A stretch of 64,000 nt of DNA from Heterocephalus glaber (taxonomy: Eukaryota > Chordata > Mammalia > Rodentia > Bathyergidae): assembly GCF_000247695.1 (NCBI RefSeq), contig NW_004624732.1:42950957-43014956 (forward strand), read 5' to 3'. The translations under genes and the position numbers were made by a program. Shown piece after piece: positions 60,116-64,000 of the stretch. Below the pieces are notes generated by a model. That model saw nothing but the letters and a program-made list of their open reading frames with translations, searched no databases and had not been told where the DNA came from. Within the stretch, counting starts at the first letter, position 1. Each line of letters starts with the position of its first letter.

Positions 60116-62651
60116 CATTGACCTGAATTTTTGAAAGTAAAATAATAAACTGAACAAATATATACTTCTGGTTCTTATACCACAATAAACCTACTCCTGA
60201 TTACAATAAGTACCTTGCCATGTACGTTTATATAGCTTGTTTTCGTCTAATGCTGATATAAATATTTTTAAAAGTGTAAGCCATGTTAGTCACTAGAAGT
60301 CTGCTTTTGGTTTCAATGAAACAAACCAAAACATGACATTGGAAGAAACTGCACCTTATCTTGTTATCTATTCTCATAGCTTTTTTATGACAATATTTTC
60401 TTCCTTTTTCCTGTCTTCTGTTTGATTTCACTGAGTTCTTGAAATTGTGCTTTATGACATCCACCCCTCACCATGAAAATAAGTCCTTGAAATTTTTCAG
60501 ATATGTCCTTGAAAATTCACTTCCAAAAAAAAAGAGGAAGATAAGATGAACTTTCATGGACTTCTGATCTCAGTTAAAGAAATATCTGAGTGTTTTGCTC
60601 TGTTTGTCTCGCCAAGAGAGACTGAGTTCCACAATTTATTTACCCTTAAGTCTCGGCCTTTTGTATCAGGTGAAGGATACTAAGTGTTTCATTTCATCAG
60701 ATTGATTTTCTGGTTTTTCCACTTCCAGAGGGTGTACCAAAGTCTTTATTTGAAAACTTACATCTCCAAGTCCCTGGTATCCCCGGATGGCTCTACAGTT
60801 CATACGTCCTTCCACACATGGTGTGACGCCTCTTTGCATTTGATGAGAAGCGCGAAGATCTGGGCTCAGTGCAAGTCACATGGGAAAATAGTGCCGCATG
60901 ATTGAGCAATACATAAATTGGCCTCAGATGGTGACAGGTGTCATTCTGGGCCACAGGCCATAGGGAGGGTGCCACTCATATGTATGCATACTCAGTTAAG
61001 TCTTCTGCACATCCTACACCTCCTGATGCAGACTGACCATTTTCCCTTTGGAATCACGTACACAGTATGCAGAATGGTTATGCAGGAAAAATCCATGGCA
61101 ACAGCACATGCAGAGCTTCTACATTTTACTTGAAAAGAAAAATAAGTTTACTTTTTTAGTTTTAACTTTTTTACAGATATGACTCCTTAGATTTACTTGA
61201 CTGAAACTTGAAAAAATAGTGCTGTACAATTTTTTGAGCAATTGCTTATCTTGGGGCTCTTTGAATAACCTAAAGGCTATTCACTCTTCCCTGTAGAAAC
61301 CTTGGAGGTATTTTTCTGTGCTGTGTACATTTTCATCCAAAGGAATATTTTCTATTCATTCCCTCACATACCTTGGGACATTTTTTTTCTCTACAGATAC
61401 CTTAGAGGACTGTTTAAGACCCTATCCACAACATCTATTCTTATTTTTACCTGAAGGGCAAAATCCCTAAGATCTTGACACAAATACTGATAAATACATG
61501 GAATTATTAAAGGTGCCATTTCAGCAGAAGAGGATTGCCGCTGCCTTTGTTCTCAGGGGAATACATATTTCACCCAGTAGCAAGACACCCAACTGCTACT
61601 ACAATCAGCAATCACTGAAATGCCTTTAAGCTAATCATCTTTGAACATAAGCTTTTGTTGTTGAGTGAGGGACCTTCTAGATACAGAGCACAGAAACCTT
61701 TTTTATTATTATTTTTTCCACCTTGCACAAAACAGTATCAAGCCTGTCACCACCAACACTAAGGTTCAGTGATCTGTCAGCATTTGCCCCTGATGAAGAC
61801 AGTGAAAGAAATCCGTAGCTCCAGAGAGTTCAGGAGAGAATCAAACAGTGTGTTTGCAAAAGAGCATTTTTATGTGTTTGCTTGTGACAGCACTAGTTTA
61901 ACAGAAAATAGTTGGAGTGTGCCAAAAAGGGGGAAAAAATGAAAGACAGTAGTAGTAAGTTAGGCTAGCATGACATGATGGATCTGAGCTATGACAAACG
62001 GAATTGGAACAAAGCCTCCCTGGGGACCAACTATACCAGGTTTGCTGAATTGTATTTCTTGATTTCTTACTGTGCAACAGTGCTTTTTACTGTTAGATTG
62101 ACTAGGCTTCAGAATATTTTTTAAATTGTACAAATCAAAATCCATGTAGCTTAAAAATGAAGGATGTAAAAGGTTTAGGAGTTTGATGTATTGAAAGGCA
62201 TTCTGTATTCCCTCATGTGAGTATTAAATATACACTTTGTCTGTTTGATGAATTTCAAATCTTTGTAGAAGGCAGTACACAGGATAGCAGTTTACAGGGC
62301 TGAAAGCCATGGTTTGAAAGAAGGACATAGACTGAAGAGAACTGAAGCTTCTTCCCTTTTATCTCCCCAAGTTGTGCCCAGGAATGACTTTTCACAGTGT
62401 CCCTAGGTCTTACGTGTTCTGAGATGATTATATAAAATCTGGTAAAGAGATTTTAAATCTAGTGCCCTCTTAGAAAAGGTATGATGTATTGTGTTTATCA
62501 CCTGTCTTTTCAATTTTTATGTAATGACTTTCACATACCCAAAGGTGAGGCCCAAAACTAAATAATATGAAGACTAGGAGGAATATGAGTAATTCCATTG
62601 TTACTAAATTTAGCTAGTTTTCATTTACCATCACATTATACCAAACAGATT

Positions 62652-62714
62652 CTTTATTCTCTCTCTCTCCCTTTCTCCCCCTCCCTCCCCTGTGTGTGTG
62701 TGTGTGTGTGTGTG
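62652..62714. repeat. CT-rich / TG microsatellite
   Basis: A CT/CCCT-rich tract at 62652-62690 passes into about 12 TG units (62691-62714), directly before an antisense SINE tail. Confidence 0.9.
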
Positions 62715-62716
62715 TT

Positions 62717-62828
62717 TTGTTTTTGAGACAGAGTCTATCTGTGATCCAGGCTGAACTCAACCTTGCAAGTCCACTGCCTCAGCTTCCTAGAGTGCTGGGA
62801 TCTCAGGTGTGCACCACCACAGCTTGCT
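62717..62828 (-). repeat. B1/7SL-derived SINE, antisense
   Basis: TTTTGAGACAGAGTCTATCTG, GATCCAGGCTGAACTCAACC, CCTCAGCTTCCTAGAGTGCTG, GGATCTCAGGTGTGCACCAC: an inverted B1-like element whose tail adjoins the TG microsatellite. Confidence 0.9.
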
Positions 62829-62924
62829 GAAGTGCACATTCCTTAAAATTGCCATTCATAGTAAACTTTGAATTAGTAGTTAGATGAATGGATCGTAATT
62901 GATACTCAGACTATGTAGATACTA

Positions 62925-63200
62925 GGGCCACAGAGGCATAAGTTGTTGCAGTTCTTATCTTTAAGGAGTTTAAAACCAATTGGAAAAATAAATAAAATTG
63001 TCATAGGGTGATGTGATAAGTACCAAGTGATAATCAATCTCAAAGCAGACAGCAAACTGTCTAGTGGGCTCAGCCAATGTAGTTCCCTGAATTTCTGATC
63101 AAGTATTCGTGATCAAGGAGAAGACACAGAAGAAGGGGGTTGTGACCATGAGTTGGGTTTGGCTGTATAACGTAAGACATAGGTGTTAAGAAATAAGATC
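62925..63200 (+). repeat. Ancient mammal-wide repeat, family uncertain
   Basis: ATCTTTAAGGAGTTTAAAACC, then ATAAATAAAATTGTCATAGG and GTGATGTGATAAGTACCAAG resemble the same old repeat type as 25615-25990 ('...ggagcttacattc...agtgataagtgctatg...'). It is strongly diverged. Confidence 0.4.
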
Positions 63201-64000
63201 TAAATGATAAGGCATAGGTTCACAAAGTATTAACCTTCTTATCAGTGATGATGTTCAGGCATAATGGTATGGATTAAGTGTTAAGAAAAGTTGGAAAGGG
63301 TGACAGTTGCAAACTGAGGTCTGTGGCCCCATTTGAAAAATAAACAGCTGCTATTCAATTATTTCCCACTGATGCATGCAGGAATAAAGGGCGATAGTGC
63401 CAAAATTTTTGCTCCTTCAAAAGAAACTGGTGCTCTTGATTATCACCTAAAATTTCTTGATAATAAATATTACAGATGTTGTTTTAAATACTAGACATTA
63501 TGTGGATCAAATAAAATATATCCAAAAACATGTATTTTATTGCACATGCTTTGTGAATGCTTTTTTGACATAAGCAGTTAGCGTGTAATTCTGGATGCAC
63601 CACATAAAAGACTCTTGGAGTCTCAGATCATGGAAGGTGACTTCTTCTGGGAAATAATCAAAGTCAAATAATTTTAAATGGATAGAGTGTGTTGAACCAA
63701 AATACAAAAGGGATTTAGAAGTAAGAGAAACACTTAGGCTATTGGTGAGGCTGTGAAATATCTGGAGTGGCTGCAGGCATTGAGGTAGAGAACAGCGTCA
63801 GCTGAATGTGGACATTATCAAGGAATAGGAAAGATTTGTCTGAAAGGCATCATGAAAAAGAGAGACGTCCATGCTCACTTGGCTTTGTTGTTTGTGACTC
63901 CATGGAACATGTGGCAGCAAGGCAGCTCTCCTCATGATGGAGAGAAAGGAGAGGCAGTGTGAACAGTAGGTCTTATTCTTCTGCCTTTGTTGAATCTAAA

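Larger units (their letters stand above)
28157..64000 (+). other. ARHGAP15: ARHGAP15 intron, 5' part (continues beyond window)
   Basis: This intron starts at the GTAAGA donor of exon B and has no matching acceptor-exon pair in the window. Repeats in it are listed separately. Unassigned stretches of AT-rich unique-looking sequence include 28160-28870, 29000-29800, 30000-36990, 37020-39200, 41650-43160, 45000-45500, 45790-49000, 49040-51800, 52040-54010, 56190-57060, 58000-59340 and 61140-62640. I searched these for the next PH-domain exon and did not find one. A slightly CpG-enriched block at 60.6-61.1 kb and a longer open stretch at 46.3-46.6 kb are raised as findings. Confidence 0.85.

Noticed and set aside
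1..64000. CRISPR arrays, operons, mobile islands of bacterial type
   Set aside because: Introns with GT-AG sites, SINEs, LINEs and LTRs show this is mammalian nuclear DNA; regular spaced repeats are absent.

Overview
This is vertebrate nuclear DNA from a rodent. It is AT-rich, CpG-poor, almost free of long ORFs and dense in interspersed repeats. The rodent call rests on many tRNA-derived ID-type SINEs (A box TAGCTCAGTGG, B box around GTTCGATCC, 3' end GGTACC plus poly-A), antisense B1/7SL-derived SINEs, a B1+ID dimeric SINE and an MT-like MaLR LTR, together with mammal-wide MIR and old L1M sequence. I recognised no B2 element, and the ID consensus is not the mouse/rat form. That points to a non-murid rodent, possibly a hystricomorph, but the species is an inference from memory.

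The only gene I can support is on the + strand: two consecutive coding exons of ARHGAP15, a Rac-directed RhoGAP. Exon A (7818-7905, 88 nt) and exon B (28067-28156, 90 nt) encode adjoining parts of the pleckstrin-homology (PH) domain. The rest of the window is intron: the 3' end of one intron (1-7817), a complete 20,161-bp intron (7906-28066), and the start of a long intron that runs past the window end (28157-64000). I did not find the neighbouring ARHGAP15 exons.

Region by region. 1-7.8 kb: mostly unique AT-rich intron, one TA/CA microsatellite, one antisense MIR and one antisense B1. 7.9-28 kb: a 311-bp palindromic DNA-transposon relic right after exon A, three ID SINEs, an antisense MaLR LTR split by a younger, GC-rich, gene-sense ERV LTR with CRE-type, YY1, TATA and polyadenylation motifs, old antisense L1M sequence, a 196-bp hAT MITE with near-perfect 8-bp target duplications, several MIRs and a dimeric SINE. 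28-45 kb: a 30-nt truncated U2 snRNA retropseudogene with target duplications, a strong CTCF-like motif at 37.0 kb, a possible antisense ERVL-like tract, four ID SINEs and a second short copy of the hAT MITE. 45-64 kb: two L1 3'-UTR copies in opposite orientation, an MT-like LTR, an internally deleted ID with a perfect 16-bp target duplication, MIRs and an antisense B1.

The functional content is two exons of one gene plus their splice signals. Everything else is transposon-derived or unassigned intron. I found no operon, CRISPR array, intact transposase or reverse transcriptase, and nothing that looks like a new multi-gene system. The best leads are the hAT MITE pair (possible horizontal transfer), the ancient palindromic element beside exon A, the gene-sense LTR with promoter-like motifs, the U2 mini-pseudogene and the CTCF-like site.
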